From Ochotona curzoniae (lineage: Eukaryota; Chordata; Mammalia; Lagomorpha; Ochotonidae), in contig NW_024467106.1 in the NCBI RefSeq assembly GCF_017591425.1, positions 28,076,501 through 28,140,500 of the forward strand: a DNA stretch of 64,000 nt, in the 5' to 3' direction. The position numbers and the translations under genes were made by a program. This document shows positions 23,080 to 35,215 of the stretch, piece by piece. How positions within the stretch are numbered: position 1 is the first letter of the stretch; each line of letters opens with the position of its first letter. The notes under the pieces were generated by a model. It was not told where the DNA came from and ran no database searches. It saw only the letters and a program-made list of their open reading frames with translations.

Positions 23080-23210
23080 CATAGGATTTGTAGAAAAGTT
23101 CATTGCATTAGCAGAATATCTCAATAAATTCCCACAGCAGACACTGTACATGCCAGATTCGCCAAACAATGCAATAAAGTGAGATATAACAAAGCCATAA
23201 ATTAAATTTT
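23080..23210. repeat. Possible Tigger-type DNA transposon fragment
   Basis: 'ccaaacaatgcaataaagtgagatataacaaagc' resembles the end of a TcMar-Tigger element (gcaataaagcgagnnnnacaa). The rest is too decayed. Confidence 0.3.
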
Positions 23211-23439
23211 AAAATACTCTCAGAAATAAATCCTTGGTTAGGGATTCAGTGGAAGCCTCAGTCACAGTCTGTTCAGAAACTAATTTGGTTGTGTGAAATA
23301 GGGCAGGAGCCCAAAAGGTAGAGTCTTCCTGTTAGGAACCTCATGCAGGCAGGCCTGTAATGGCCAGGCACAGAGGATGGATGGGCTGGGGAGCACATTG
23401 GAGGCAACTGGGCAGCAACCAGTATGAGAAAGGACACTG

Positions 23440-23545
23440 GGGCTAGGGTCCTTTAGATCTGAGTTCGAGTCCTGATTCCAGCTCTGGCTAGCTATGCTGA
23501 ACAAGTCAATCTTTCTTCCTTATTCACTGAAAAACCAGAGGAATT
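23440..23545 (+). repeat. MIR SINE, sense
   Basis: 'agatctgagttcgagtcctgattccagctctggctagctatgctgaacaagtcaatc' matches the MIR 5' half and core order. Confidence 0.6.
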
Positions 23546-23559
23546 GAGCTGCATCCATG

Positions 23560-23733
23560 GTGCTCCGCTCTCCTTAGGTATCACAATCATATGGGAGATT
23601 TTTAAGTAACACTGATGCGTGGGCTTTATGCCCAGAGCTTATTGTCTCTATTGCTTCACAAGGCCAAGTCATCAGCATTTTTAAAATGAGCGTCCAACTA
23701 ATTCCAGGTGCTGCCAGGGTGGAGAACCCAAGG
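23560..23733. mobile_element. hAT-Charlie non-autonomous element (MER5-like)
   Basis: 'tcatatgggagatttttaagtaacactgatgcgtgggctttatgcccagagc', 'gtcatcagcatttttaaaatgagcg', 'ttccaggtgctgccagggtggagaacccaag' follow the MER5-type consensus end to end. Confidence 0.6.
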
Positions 23734-23929
23734 GCCAGGTATTACCTCCCCCACACTGCCCCCCCAACGCCTGCCTGCTGTTCTGAGTCCAGCAGTACTC
23801 TAGACACCTGCAGTCTACTCTAGAAGAAAGTTTTCCAAGGCAAGAGCCAGAGACAGCAGTGCAAGGCAATCTAATCAAAGTGCGCATTATCTCAAATGGT
23901 GCAGAAAATGCTAGTGCCGGTTAATATTT

Positions 23930-24180
23930 TGCACCCAACATGATTTAGATCTAGGGCATATATTGTACTCGGAGCCCACTGTCAACACAATGGGCCATTT
24001 ATTCACTGAACAGTAACCACTGTAATTACCTACAGGGCAAACATATGAGGTTGTTCAAGCAACAATTAATTGTAGACCTGGAACTAATGGTACAATAACA
24101 GGAGAATATCAACCAGAGTGTGATTTAGAAATCACATCAGAAAACCAATATTTTCCAGATTGTACTAGATAAGCATTTTG
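23930..24180. promoter_or_regulatory. Candidate conserved block with ACAATTAATTGT palindrome
   Basis: Repeat-free, with a perfect 12-bp palindrome at 24062-24073: a TAATTA homeobox core flanked on both sides by SOX-like ACAAT/ATTGT. Also CTGTAATTACC (about 24019) and GATTTAGAAATCAC. Confidence 0.28.
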
Positions 24181-25129
24181 GGGAGATGTGATGGTACATA
24201 GAACATCCCAAGTCCTGATATAGTTGCTCCCAGATTTTTCTAATAGCTCCTTCTTATACCAGTGATGGTAGGAGGTAGGCAGTGTTTTGTTATCTTAGGA
24301 AAATAAGCATAAGCACTCAATTTCTATTTTTTGCATCTGTTGTGACACTTTAGTATCACCTACATGCAGGTGTGTAGACCCACTTTGGATTGTAGGATCT
24401 TTTTTTTACGAATCTAATGGAAACCATAGATCTGTTCTTGATTTTGCAGAAACAAAATGTGCACACCTGAGGCACATCCACGCCCACACAGATTATTTTC
24501 CTATGATTTTTGGGGCTTTCGCAGACACCTTGAACACCCTCTGTACTCACCAGGGTGTGGCTCAGCCTTCCTTTGCCCACATACAGGTCAGGGACCTCAC
24601 TACTTCTAACATCAGGCTTTCCATGGCTGGACAAATCTGAGGGGGAACGTTTGCCAGGGCATCCAGCCGATCATCCATGGCTTCCAGCTTTACCTAGAGC
24701 TTCCTAACAGCTCTTCTACCCCTTGAACCCTATCATCTTGAGTGTCCCCACTAAGTGAAAGGCTTCAAAACTGGTTACTGCTGGGGCCCCCTGCAGCTCC
24801 AGGCAATGACTGCTTAAAGGTTCACTCCAGTAGAAGGAGGTGGGGTCCTAGTGAGTGGCTTGTCACCCTCTGAGACTGACCAGGCAGAAAGGTACATCTA
24901 AGATGCCATCTTCCTGAAGTCTTGTGGTGCCAGGTGGAGACTGGATGGTGACAGAGAAACAGTCACGTGTCTTCAGCTGTGTGGAGTCTGAGGGTAGCAG
25001 CATACCACTGTCCTACTACAGTCAGCGCCTGGGGGAGGTCCCATCTAGAGCTGCTGTTGGAAACAGCAAGGAGCCAGAGAGAAAGTTGGTGGTATGCTCC
25101 AGTGCAGAGTGAGTGACATTTGGTGGCAC
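24181..25129. other. Single-copy intron
   Basis: No element recognised. Confidence 0.4.
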
Positions 25130-25405
25130 TTGGAAGACCCACCTCCTGTAGGAGAGTGCATAAGTCCTGGCTCCATTTCCATCTCTGACATCCTGCTCAT
25201 GCACTTGCTGGTGGCTCAAGTGCTTGGGCTCCAACTATCCCTGTGAGGGACACAAATTGAATCCTTGGCTCCTGACTTCAACCTGGCCCAAGCTCTGGCT
25301 GTTGTTGGCTTTTGGAGTACGAATGAGGGGTAGACTGTGTCTGTCATCTGTCTGTCTCTGTGTGTGTCTTTCTGCCCTCCAAATTAATTAATTAATTAAT
25401 TAAAT
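25130..25405 (+). mobile_element. C-type SINE, sense, diverged, with (AATT)n tail
   Basis: 'gcttgggctccaactatccc', 'cttggctcctgacttcaacctggcccaagctctggctgttg', 'tctgtctctgtgtgtgtctttctgccctccaaat' then AATTAATTAATTAATTAATT (25382-25403), where the usual AATAAAT tail has expanded. Confidence 0.75.
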
Positions 25406-26713
25406 GTTTAAAGGTTAAAATAAAAAGAATGGTAGAAGAACAGAGTAGATGAAACCATGGAGAAATTATCAACTCAGAGTACGAAACTGTCTTCTAAATA
25501 TGACACAAAAATCTGAGACTATAAAGAGGAAACTGATCCATTTGAGTACATTTTAAATTAATATGCTTGTATATGCAGAAGACACCATCAGTAACATCAA
25601 GGAAGGAATTGGGGGAAGGAGGGGTTTAGGCTGCTTTTCCCAAAGGGCTCGTCTTCAGGTCAAGCCCACTCTACAGACTGATGACACAGCTCCCAGTTAC
25701 TCTCCATAGGGAGAGAGTCACCCAGCCTCCCTCACCGGAAGACCAATGCAAATTAGAACCGCAAGCAGAGACCATTTCCTAACCCTCACCCTGCCAAGAT
25801 CAAAAAAGTTTGCTCACCCCCTCGTGTGGACTGGGCTAAAGGAAAGGAAAGGAGACATCAGATGCGGAGTTCTGGAGGAGATGACATTTAAGCTGGGCCA
25901 AGGAGGACAGATCATTAAAATCCAATTTAACAACTAACTGGCACTTAAAAGCAAAAGAAGGAATAATGAGAAAGATAGACGGATCGGACTGCCGAGTGTA
26001 AATTAGAACACACACACAGAGACGGGAAAGGCAAACACACTGAGCTATTTGCAGAGACTACAATAACCTGAGTGTAAAGGCTTTCATTCAGTTCAGGGAG
26101 GAAAACATAGAAGACCACTAAAAAAATGAAAGACACTAAAAAATCGTTCCTAAAATAGGATCTAGTACTCGTTAACGACCACACGGAAAAGGGCTCCACA
26201 TTATGTATAACTATGAATGCATTATGATTCGGGGTAATTTTTTTAGTGCTGGTTCATTGTAAAATCAGATAGAAAAATGTTTTATTCCCTCTGTTGACAA
26301 GAATATGATGAAATTGGCCCTCTAATTATCCATGACTAGCAGATGTGCAAATTGACTTAAAAAAAAAAAGAATCTCTTTTCAACATAAGTATCAAGTCTT
26401 CAGAAACTCATATCCTTCATACAGGAGACTTTCTATCGAAGATTCAACCTTACAGAAATAGCCAGCAAAAAAATGCTGGGTGCAAATACACCTGAGGAAT
26501 GGTAGGAAAATAAATATGACAAATAATGTGGCATACTGGGAATCATCTAAATGCCCCCAGATTAGAGATGATTTGGTAAATCACAGGCCATTCATATGCT
26601 TGCCTGTTATACAGCTATTACAATGTTTTGAAGGAATTTTGAACAGGATGTTAAATGCTTGTAAGATGAGTGGAAGAAGAAAATAGTGTGATCATGAAGA
26701 TCTCAAGAATCTT
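25406..26713. other. AT-rich intron, partly conserved-looking
   Basis: A short antisense L2 patch lies at about 25868-25910 ('ggaggagatgacatttaagctgggccaagg'). 25950-26330 is repeat-free, contains CGTTAACG (about 26170) and GAATGCATTATGATTC, and could be a weak conserved block. An A-run is at 26359-26369. Confidence 0.3.
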
Positions 26714-27008
26714 ATTTTAAGTTTATTTTATGTGTGAGAAAGAGAACAAGACAGAAACAGACAGAAAGAGAGAACACTTCCACTGCTGGTTCACTCCCCA
26801 AGTGCCCACACTGGCTGGGGCTGGGCCATGGCAAAGCCGAGAACTCACTTGAGTCTCTCACATGAGTAGTAGGGACCCAAGTCCTTGAGCCATTACCACA
26901 GCTGCCTTTTAGGAGTCAGGAGCCAGAACCAGAAACAAAATCCCAACATTGCTTTGTGGGTCATGGGCTTCCCAAGCAGCATCTTAACCAATAGGCCAAA
27001 CTCTCACT
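26714..27008 (-). mobile_element. C-type SINE, antisense, 285 bases before the first exon
   Basis: 'aagtttattttatgtgtgagaaagagaac' start, 'gctggttcactccccaagtgcccacactggctgg', 'gaactcacttgagtctctcacatgagtagtagg', 'accaataggccaaa' end. Diverged. Confidence 0.8.
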
Positions 27009-27127
27009 GTGTGAAAATCTTCTGTTTAAGAGATGACATCGCAGCAAAGAAAAAGGACTGGATAGAAATAGACTGCTTTGACGGTGGTTCCTTGCAGATG
27101 GTTCCAACATTCCTTGACATTGGCTAA

Positions 27128-27481
<354 letters not shown>

Positions 27482-27835
27482 TGATCTGGCCCAGGGGGCA
27501 CTGCCATGGGGTATCTTGGCTTCTGGGTGGGACAAGATACACCAGAGCTGGTGCAGAGGACTGGGTCCCTGCAACAGGTGCAGCTCCATCTCAGATGGCT
27601 GAGAGCACCGTTCCTCTCAATGACAGGCAGGAAAAGTATAGCTTTGACCAGTCTCCCTAAGGTCCACCTTCCCTCCAAGGGCATTCCTGCATCCAATCAG
27701 GTGTCTGTATACCTGAAACTTTGGCACAGATCCTGTGGGTCTTTCTGACTTCTTCCCATCACAACTCACACTTTTGTGCCCTGCTGTACATCTCAGCAAT
27801 ACAGATCTAGAGGTACAATTGCTACTTTTATGATT

Positions 27836-28470
27836 TTTTTTATTCATTTTTATTTTATTTGAAGGACACACACACAGAGATTTTCCATCTCCCCAAATGC
27901 TTACAACAGCCAAGGTTGGGTCACACAAAAAAGGCAGGAACCGGGCCCGGCACGGTGGCACAAGTGGTTAAGGTCCTCACCTTGCATGCCCGGGATCCCA
28001 TATGGGCACCAGTTCTAATCCCGGCAGCCCTGCTTCCCATCCAGCTCCCTGCCTGTGGCCTGGGAAAGCAGTCGAGGACGGCCCAAGGCTTTGGGACCCT
28101 GCACCCGCGTGGGAGACCCGGAAGAGGTTCCTGGCTTCAGATTGGCATAGCATCGGCCGTTGCGCTCACTTGGGGAGTGAATCATCGGATGGAAGATCTT
28201 CCTCTCTGTCTCTCCTCTCTGTATATCCACCTTTCCAACAAAAAAATAAAATAAATCTTTTTTAAAAAAAGGCAGGAACCTGGACTCAATCTGGGTCTCG
28301 CCTGTGAGTGTCAGGGAACCCAAGTATTTGAGTCATGCCCTGCTGCCTGCCAGGGTGTGCATTGGCAGGAAGCTGCAAGTGGAAGGAGGTCTGGGACTCC
28401 ACCTCAGGCACTCAGACATGGGCTGCAGAAACTCCACAGTGGTATCTGAACCATTGCTCATCCCAACAGT
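27836..28470 (-). mobile_element. Old C-type SINE, antisense, split by a younger SINE
   Basis: The left piece (27836-27942) reads TTTTTTTTATTCATTTTTATTT then 'atctccccaaatgcttacaacagcc'. The right piece (28265-28470) continues 'ctggactcaatctgggtctcgcctgtgag...gtgtgcattggcaggaagctgcaag'. The two halves join across the 27943-28264 insertion. Confidence 0.75.
27943..28264 (+). mobile_element. Young full-length pika-type C SINE
   Basis: Head GGGCCCGGCACGGTGGCAC with an A-box-like TGGCACAAGTGG and a B-box-like AGTTCTAATCC, a body ending ACCTTTCCAACAAAAAAATAAAATAAATC, and a perfect 16-bp target duplication AAAAAAGGCAGGAACC at 27927-27942 and 28265-28280. It is the most intact copy in the window and begins 480 bases after the first exon. 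Confidence 0.96.
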
Positions 28471-28669
28471 CATTTAACGTTTGGAGAGCCAAAGAGCTGT
28501 TGCCCTTCCTAGTCCTGCCAACAGCGTGAGGAGCTTCCCATCTCAGGGCAGGTGTTGGGCCCAGCAGGAAAGCCACCAGTTGAAATGTGCCAAAGTGTAC
28601 CAAAGTGCTTGGCGTTGAGTTCTCACTCTGCTCCTCACATCAGCTTTCTGTTAATGTGAACTTGGGAGG

Positions 28670-28852
28670 CAGCGGGTGATGGTATAGGTCCTTGGGTTCC
28701 TGACAGCCAGGGAGGAAACCTGGATTAAGCTCTCAGTGTTGGCCTGTCCCTGTCTCTGCTGTTGCAGGCATTTGGGGAATGAACCAGAAGACAGGAACAT
28801 ATTCTATTACACTTGTTGTCTTTCTCCCCCTAAAAAAAAATAAACATTCTGA
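28670..28852 (+). mobile_element. C-type SINE fragment, sense, old
   Basis: 'tgatggtataggtccttgggttcctgacagcc', 'ctgttgcaggcatttggggaatgaaccagaagacagg', 'tctttctccccctaaaaaaaaataaac'. The 5' end is missing or unrecognisable. Confidence 0.6.
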
Positions 28853-29888
28853 AATTCAGAAAGTCCCTATGTGTCCACATATTGTTACTAAATGGATACT
28901 AGTGAACTTGAAAATGAAACTAGTGAACTCAGATGAGTGCACAGATGGTCTTTTGTCTTTCCCTCCTGTTTGAACTAAGTCTTAACCTTTTTTTTCCCAA
29001 CATGCTGTTGGTTGAACCTCCTAAGTAGCAAGACATTGCAGGTGTGCCCAGCCACCGAAGGGAAAGCATGTGCCAGCAGCATCAGGAATTGCCACACATG
29101 AGCCAGGGGTGCAGGCAACCTCCCCCACATGAGTTCCTGCTAGCCAAGGGCAGGAAAGGCCAGGTGAGGGTGGTGACAACGAAGGGAGCAGCCCAGGGCT
29201 GGGATTCCCCAGATGAAGTGTCTGGTCCAACTCTGCATTTAACCTTCAGACCCTTGGAAGTCTCCTCCCTTGTCCCAGCCGTGATATCCTCCCCTGTACA
29301 CAAAGTGGGGATACGAACACAGACACACAAACTTACACACCCTTTGCAGGGATTTTGCCAAAAGCCCAGGGAGTAATGGACTTGAAAAAACCATGCAAAT
29401 TGCCGAGTTCATGCACAAACAGCAATGTTTTAGGGGAGGTGCCTAAATAGCGGTAGTGCCCACCACTCCCCCTCCCCAATCATAGTCAGTTATCCAAACC
29501 AGGCCAGCATCCTCAGACAAAACAGGCTCCTCCTTTCTCTCTTCCCAGCCCCTGGGGGAGGAAAAAGAGGCACAAAGGAAACTTGACCTGGTGGGAGTGA
29601 CTCATTGACAACCACGGAGGAGGATGCTGGCAGACTCATCTGTGGGCAACCACAGGTGTTCTCAAGGAGCAGGACATGGGTGTGTAGCAGGAGGTACAGA
29701 CAGACAACCCTGTTAAAACTGGACCTTGCAGTAATTGGGGAGGAGATGCTGTAATAGCATCTATGGCTGCAAGCACCTCTGCCAACCTTGTTATGGTAGC
29801 AAAGGAGAAGCAGATATGCAGAGAGGGGAAAAGACAGAGTTCAGGATCTGAGTGTGTGTCTGCAGTCATGGAAGATCATCCACAGAAA
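28853..29888. other. Single-copy intron
   Basis: No element recognised. Confidence 0.4.
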
Positions 29889-30212
29889 GGTCAGGTGTGG
29901 TGGTGCAGGAGGGAAAGCCTTTGCCTACAGTGACTGCACCCCATATGGGTGCTGGTTTGAGTCCTGGCTGCTCCACTCCTGGACCAGCTTCCTGCTAATG
30001 CACCTGAGATAGTAGTGAAAGATGACCAAGTGCTTGGGTCCCTGTACCTACACCCATGTGGAGACCTGGAAGAAGCTCCAAGCTGCCAGCATTGGTCCGA
30101 CCCAGCTCAGGCCTGATTGTTGTAGCCATTTGGGAAGTGAACCGATAGATGAATGATTTCTTTCTCCCTGTTCCTCTCTGTAACTCTGTTTTCCAAATAA
30201 ATAAAAAGAAAG
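29889..30212 (+). mobile_element. C-type SINE, sense
   Basis: Head GGTCAGGTGTGGTGGTGCAGG, B-box region GGTTTGAGTCCTGG, body 'ccatgtggagacctggaagaagctcc', end TTCCAAATAAATAAAAAG. Confidence 0.88.
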
Positions 30213-31344
30213 GGGGAAAAAAACCACTTCAGGACCAAATTCCAGTTTGCAAATCCCAGTTTAGAATGCCCATCATTCTTTCCATCCATAGCTTCCTGGA
30301 GTCACATGGGAATACCCATACCTGCGTACAGACTTGAGATGGAAAGTACCCATCAGCTTGGTCCAAGGAGGATATATGATCAGCCTTGACAGTGGCTAAG
30401 TGCTTTATGGTTCTCCAACACTCTGGCGGCTGCCTTATAGGGCGGGGTAACTGTTTCCAAGTGCGGCAAGGTCAGCTGGTCTGCCAACCAGCACTCTTCA
30501 GGCCCCTGCATATACATACAGCTGCGCTAAGTCTCTCCATGCTCGGGTTCCAGGACTCCCCTCATCCCGAACACAAGATGCTGCCAGTCAGGACACCTCT
30601 GGGTATCAGTGTCTCAGCCAAACTGACTCCTCTTCGTGCCCAGGGGCCTTGGCATCCCTCTCCTGACGTCTGGACTTTCTCATTGGAGAGCAGGCCCTGG
30701 AAACCCGCCAGGGGCTAACAGCTTTTCATGACTGTAAAGGAAACTGGATTCGTTTTATGAAACTGGTTGAGGAGCCACGGCCAGCTGCACTTCTCTTCCG
30801 TGCAGCTTCACCGGAGAGATCAGGCCTAGAACCAGAGGGGTCGGGGCTGCACCTTTATCCTCCGACACTGGGCAGGAGCAGAGGAGGCCTGGGGGTTCTT
30901 CCACTGCAGAACCAGCTGTTCCTGCTGAGATTCCAAGCTAGTGTGGGGTAAGCCAGAAGATGCTTAGGGCTGGGACCAGATGCACTGATGTCCCGGCCCA
31001 GCCTGGCTGAGTGATGGCAAAGGTGTGGTTTGCCTGTATGTGGGGAAGGGAAATCTTCATCTCCAACTCCTAGGAAATGGGAGCACAAGATAAGAAAGCT
31101 GCTTGGCACCCACCATGCCGAGGTGACCTGTGAACTGGAACTCTGAGACAAATGCCAGGGAGGAATACCCATGGCCTCCAAAGCGAAGCATGGGTCCTAC
31201 CCTGCCATAGTGTGAGCCTAAGATGAGAGGAAGCACCTAGGCATGGTGGGTGCCAGGCTTCCTATACTACCCACTCAACGCCAGCCACTCACAGATGTAG
31301 CAGACAGGCACGTTTTAGCTCAGGTTTTTGTTTTGGATTCGAAC
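30213..31344. other. Single-copy intron
   Basis: GC-richer, no element recognised. Confidence 0.4.
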
Positions 31345-31750
31345 TCCTGAGTTGGAATTTTTTTTTCCTTTTTTAAAATTTTCTTTCTAGCAACTTTGTT
31401 GAGCTGTGGTTGACCTACCACGCAGTTCATACATTGTTAGTAAACAGTCAGTTCTGATATTTTAAATAAACATACACAGGCTTGCCCTAAGCCCAATTTG
31501 AAATCCTTCCAAAACTACAGAAATTCCACTGTGGCCATTTGTATTCAGTCCCACCCCACTCCCTACCCCCTAGCCCCAGCTTCATGTGTTTTCTCTACAA
31601 TTCTTTTTATGGAAGCCTTGTATAAATAGAATTATACCCCAGGTAGTGTTTGATAGTGAGGCAGTGTTTTGAGGTAGCATCAACCTTGCTGGGTGGATTG
31701 CTAGTTTGTTTGTTTATGCTACTGAATAGTATTCCCCTATGTGTTTGGAA
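31345..31750 (-). mobile_element. Ancient L1 3' region, antisense
   Basis: 'caactttgttgagctgtggttgacc', 'agcttcatgtgttttctctacaatt', 'tataaatagaattatacc', 'tatgctactgaatagtattcccctatgtg' follow the antisense old-L1 order (tttattgagatataattcac ... ataaatggaatcatac ... gctgaataatattccattgtatg). Confidence 0.6.
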
Positions 31751-31860
31751 CACCTTTCAGAGTCACCCAGGGAGCCTTAGTGATGCAGAAGCCCAGGCCA
31801 GCCCCGTAGATTCACTCCAGGCTCAATACATGGGTGCTACTAAGCATTCGCATTCTTGAC
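31751..31860. repeat. hAT-Charlie MER5-like fragment
   Basis: 'cagagtcacccagggagccttagtgatgcagaagcccaggccagccccgtagattcactcc' matches the MER5-type 'agaatcacctgggagctttta...gatgcccaggccccaccc' block. Confidence 0.5.
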
Positions 31861-32589
31861 CTTCAGTAGTTGGCTCCTAGTCAGGGGTTCGGGGTGGAAA
31901 CTATGTCCCCTTGTGGCAGAGTGCTTCAACTTGCAGTAGCACCTGTCCACCTGGTGGCCTACCTGCCCTCCCTTGGCCTGTCTGGCCACTGTGGATGGGC
32001 AGGATGAAGCAAGTGGAGAGAGACCTTGCTCTGGTGTGGAGCTCCCCCAGATGGGAAACAGCTGGGTGTTGATAAAGGCGTTCTATAGAGGTGTGGTCCA
32101 CAGTGGAGATTGACGGGGTGAGCCTAGCAGGGGATTAGAGCTCTGAGAGACCATTGGGAAAACTAAGGCCAAAGCCGGAGCTGGAGGAGGAGCATGGGAA
32201 CTGGAGGCCAGACTGTGGTTATGTGCCCGCAGCAAAGCATGCAGCCTAGTCACTACAGCTGGGGGCGTCCAGGAAGCAAGAGGCCAGAGAACTGTGTGAC
32301 ATTGGCCTGGTCACTAGGCTCAAGGTGGATGTCCAGGTGGAGAGCTATCCCCCACTGAGGAATCTACACTAACAGGTCAGGTGTACACCCATCTTGCACC
32401 TGCTGTGGGCTTGGATGAAGGTATGGTGCTGGGGGTACATTCACCAGCACAGTATCACACAGGGTGCTTGCTCTGCCCTTAAGCTCCTGTTTGCTGCTCT
32501 CCGTGATTTCCCCTTTAGTTGTGACAGCTTTCAGATGCCAGTCTTCAGGTTGGCATTTCACTTGCCAGTCTGGATTTCCACGGGTAGGT
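31861..32589. other. Single-copy intron
   Basis: No element recognised. Confidence 0.35.
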
Positions 32590-32990
32590 GGATGGGTCAT
32601 CGCTTTTCAGCACTGCCTAATATTCCATCATCCGGAAGTCTCTTGTTTGCTCATCCCTTCACCTGATGAGGGGTATGCTGGGAGCTTCCTCCTCTTGGGA
32701 ATTATGACAGAGTATGGGTAGGTTGCGTATGAACCTCATTTGCAACTTCTCTGAATAGACAGCAAGGAGCTTGCCTACCGGATCACGAGCTAGAGTTGTG
32801 TTTGGTTTTGTCAGGAAGCTGTAGCTGCCTTCCCAAGTGGGTGGACCAGTTCTTCATTCCCAGCAGCAGTGCTGAGCGCTCTTGGGGCTCTGCTAGGTGT
32901 CCCGGATGTTGGTCATGCTGACAGGTACATCATGATGTCTCGTGGTGGTTTTACCTCAGATGACATGGGCCGTGGAGCATCTTTTCCTTG
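32590..32990 (-). mobile_element. Ancient L1 ORF2 3' fragment, antisense
   Basis: 'cactgcctaatattccatc', 'tcatcccttcacctgatgaggggtatgctgggagcttcc', 'aagctgtagctgccttcccaagtgggtggaccagttcttcattcccagcagcagtg' align in order with antisense old L1 ('...aaagtggctgcaccattttacattcccaccagcaatg'). Confidence 0.55.
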
Positions 32991-33019
32991 CTTGTTTGCC
33001 ATCTCAGTGTTTTCATCTT

Positions 33020-33125
33020 GAGTGTAAGGACAAGAATAGTCCCTGCCTCCTAGGGTTGTTGCGAGGATTAACTGTGCTGTGACACTTAGAGTGCTAAGAA
33101 AAGAGCTTGGATCGTCATCCGAGCC
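33020..33125 (+). repeat. MIR SINE 3' half, sense
   Basis: 'gaatagtccctgcctcctagggttgttgcgaggattaactgtgctgtgacacttagagtgctaag' is a good MIR 3' half. Confidence 0.75.
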
Positions 33126-35084
33126 ATGCAAGGGGTAGCTGTTATTTTTATTATTGTATAGAATCTGTTCCTGCAGCAGCCCAGGGCCGGCCCCCATTCC
33201 GGAGCCCTGCTGTGTGGCCGCATTTCCTTGTCTGCACTGTGTGCTCTTCCCCTTCCTCACTTTAGGGCCACATGACCCCCTACCCCATTGCTGGGTCTCA
33301 GGGACAAGGCTCCCGGAGCTAACCTTTCCATCCATAGAGATCTCCTTCAAGGGGGTAGGACTCGCTAGTCCTTGATCCACCCAAGACCCAAAGCTCTGCC
33401 ATCTGCACAGCTTCTTCTTCAAATACTTGCCCTTTCTGGCTCTCCAGGACCTTGTGTGTTCCTTTGAAAGCTTCCGCACTTGCCACATTGCCATATGTTC
33501 CCAGCAAAGGGGTCTCAGGTCAAGTCCCTCAAGTCCTTTATTCTTCAGGAGCAGTGGCTTCGGCGATGCTCCTTCCTAGGCAGCCAGGGAGACTCCCTCC
33601 TCCCTGTTGCTATGGGCAAAAGACGCTTCGAGGACCCTGGAGACCTCCTCTGTCTCCTCCAGCCATGCCTCCTTGCTGGCTTCTCTCTGGGTAGCAGCGT
33701 CCTCCTCCTCCCCACTTGACTCCCCAGCAGGACCAACGAGCACCCTGCCTAGCAGCTCCTGCACTTCCCCTTGGGCTTCTCGCCATCCTTACTCTACAGT
33801 GTGCCTAGAAGCAGGTGCAGGTCTTGCCTGAGCTGGCCTGTACCTGAGAGGAGCGGAGGGAACCAGCATTGCAGTCCCATCCCATCCCATCCCCTCACCT
33901 GATGGCCTGCTGGCAGAGACTCTGGACGAAGCAGAAGGAGGAGCTGGCCTAGTCTGCATTTTGCTGGGCTCCCTCAGGACTCAGAGCCAGACATGACATC
34001 ACTTCTTACCTTCACGGCTCCTTTGGGGATGGCATTGTTTGCTGCTAGGGATTCTGGAACTTTCTGTAGCAAGTCTGGCTGAGCTATCGGAGCTAGCAGT
34101 AACCAGGAAGCTCTCCCAAGGGAAAGGACATGGGTGCTTGCTTCTGAACTCCATTCTCTGCTCTGCCACTCTGCGTGACCTGTTCTCAGATCAACACTTC
34201 TGGTAGCCCCTGTCTTAAGTCAGTGGCCATTTGCCTGCCTGGAGAAGAGGCCCTCAGAGTGTGGGTGCTGAGCCCCACTGTGGCTCCATGGCAGGCCGAC
34301 CCATTGAGTCACAGCAGCAGAATGAGGCCCAGCAGGCCAGCCATGAAGCATGCTAGAGGCTGAGGAGCACAGCAGTGGGGGACTAGGGTGAGAACTCCAT
34401 GTTCCAAGCCCGTTCCATCTCAGCAATGGGCGAGCATGCTGGGGTCTGTCCTCAACTTCCTCCTGACCATGAGATAATGTGTGCACATCTACTGAGCTCT
34501 TATCGTTTGGGGACTTGTTGGGGGTGGGTGCTGCCAGCAAATCTGATGCTAACCCTTGAGGTGCTAAAGTCTGTAGGTGATTTGGCTCCTACCTAAGCGA
34601 ACATCACCTGTCACTATCATGTAGCACTTTTGGGGTACACGGGTGAGTGATGGAGTGTGCCTCCTTTGTGACAGCCCACAGGACCTCCTGCTCATCCCTG
34701 GGAGGATCTGGCTTGTTGTTTCATCATATGATCCAAAATAGCAAACCTGTTTCCTTTTCTAGACTTTTCTAAGATCCTGATGTCAGAACCTGGTCCTGCC
34801 TCTGTGCACCGGTTCCTACCACATTTCAGGATGATGCTTCTTATAGTGGACAGGTTCCCCAGAACCACTCTGTCACCTACAGGGATTAGTTCTGTCCCAG
34901 GGCCTCCTTGCCAGGCCTGGGGAGTGTTAGAGTCAAGTGCACAGAGGAATGAGCGTGAGAAGGAAGGGTTGGCTTTTCAGGAAGCTGGGGATGCTGTGTT
35001 GCAATTCCATGATTCGATATCTGGGATGAGAACTGGGAGAAAAGGTTGGAAGGAAGGAAGGAAGGTCAGTGGCCTTTGAGGCTC
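33126..35084. other. GC-rich single-copy intron
   Basis: No confident element. CCATCCCATCCCATCCC at about 33876-33892 and (GGAA)n at about 35046-35066 are simple repeats. Long antisense open frames near 33.3 kb have no family support. Confidence 0.4.
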
Positions 35085-35215
35085 TTCTCAGCAATAGGGA
35101 GCCATGGAAGGTTTTAAAATAGGGAAGAGAAATGGTTGCAAATTGCGATGTGCAAACCAGAGACTGGGAAACAGGCCAGCAGGTTACTGCAGCAATTCAA
35201 GGGAAAAAGAATCAG
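35085..35215 (-). repeat. L2 fragment, antisense
   Basis: 'gggagccatggaaggttttaaaatagggaagagaaatgg...ccagcaggttactgcagcaattcaaggg' follows antisense L2 (ggaagccattggagggttttgagcaggggagtgacatga...ggaggctattgcagtagtccagg). Confidence 0.6.

Noticed and set aside
32913..33494. 193-codon antisense open frame
   Set aside because: It spans a decayed L1, a MIR and GC-rich single-copy intron, has no recognisable domain and no splice context; a chance frame.
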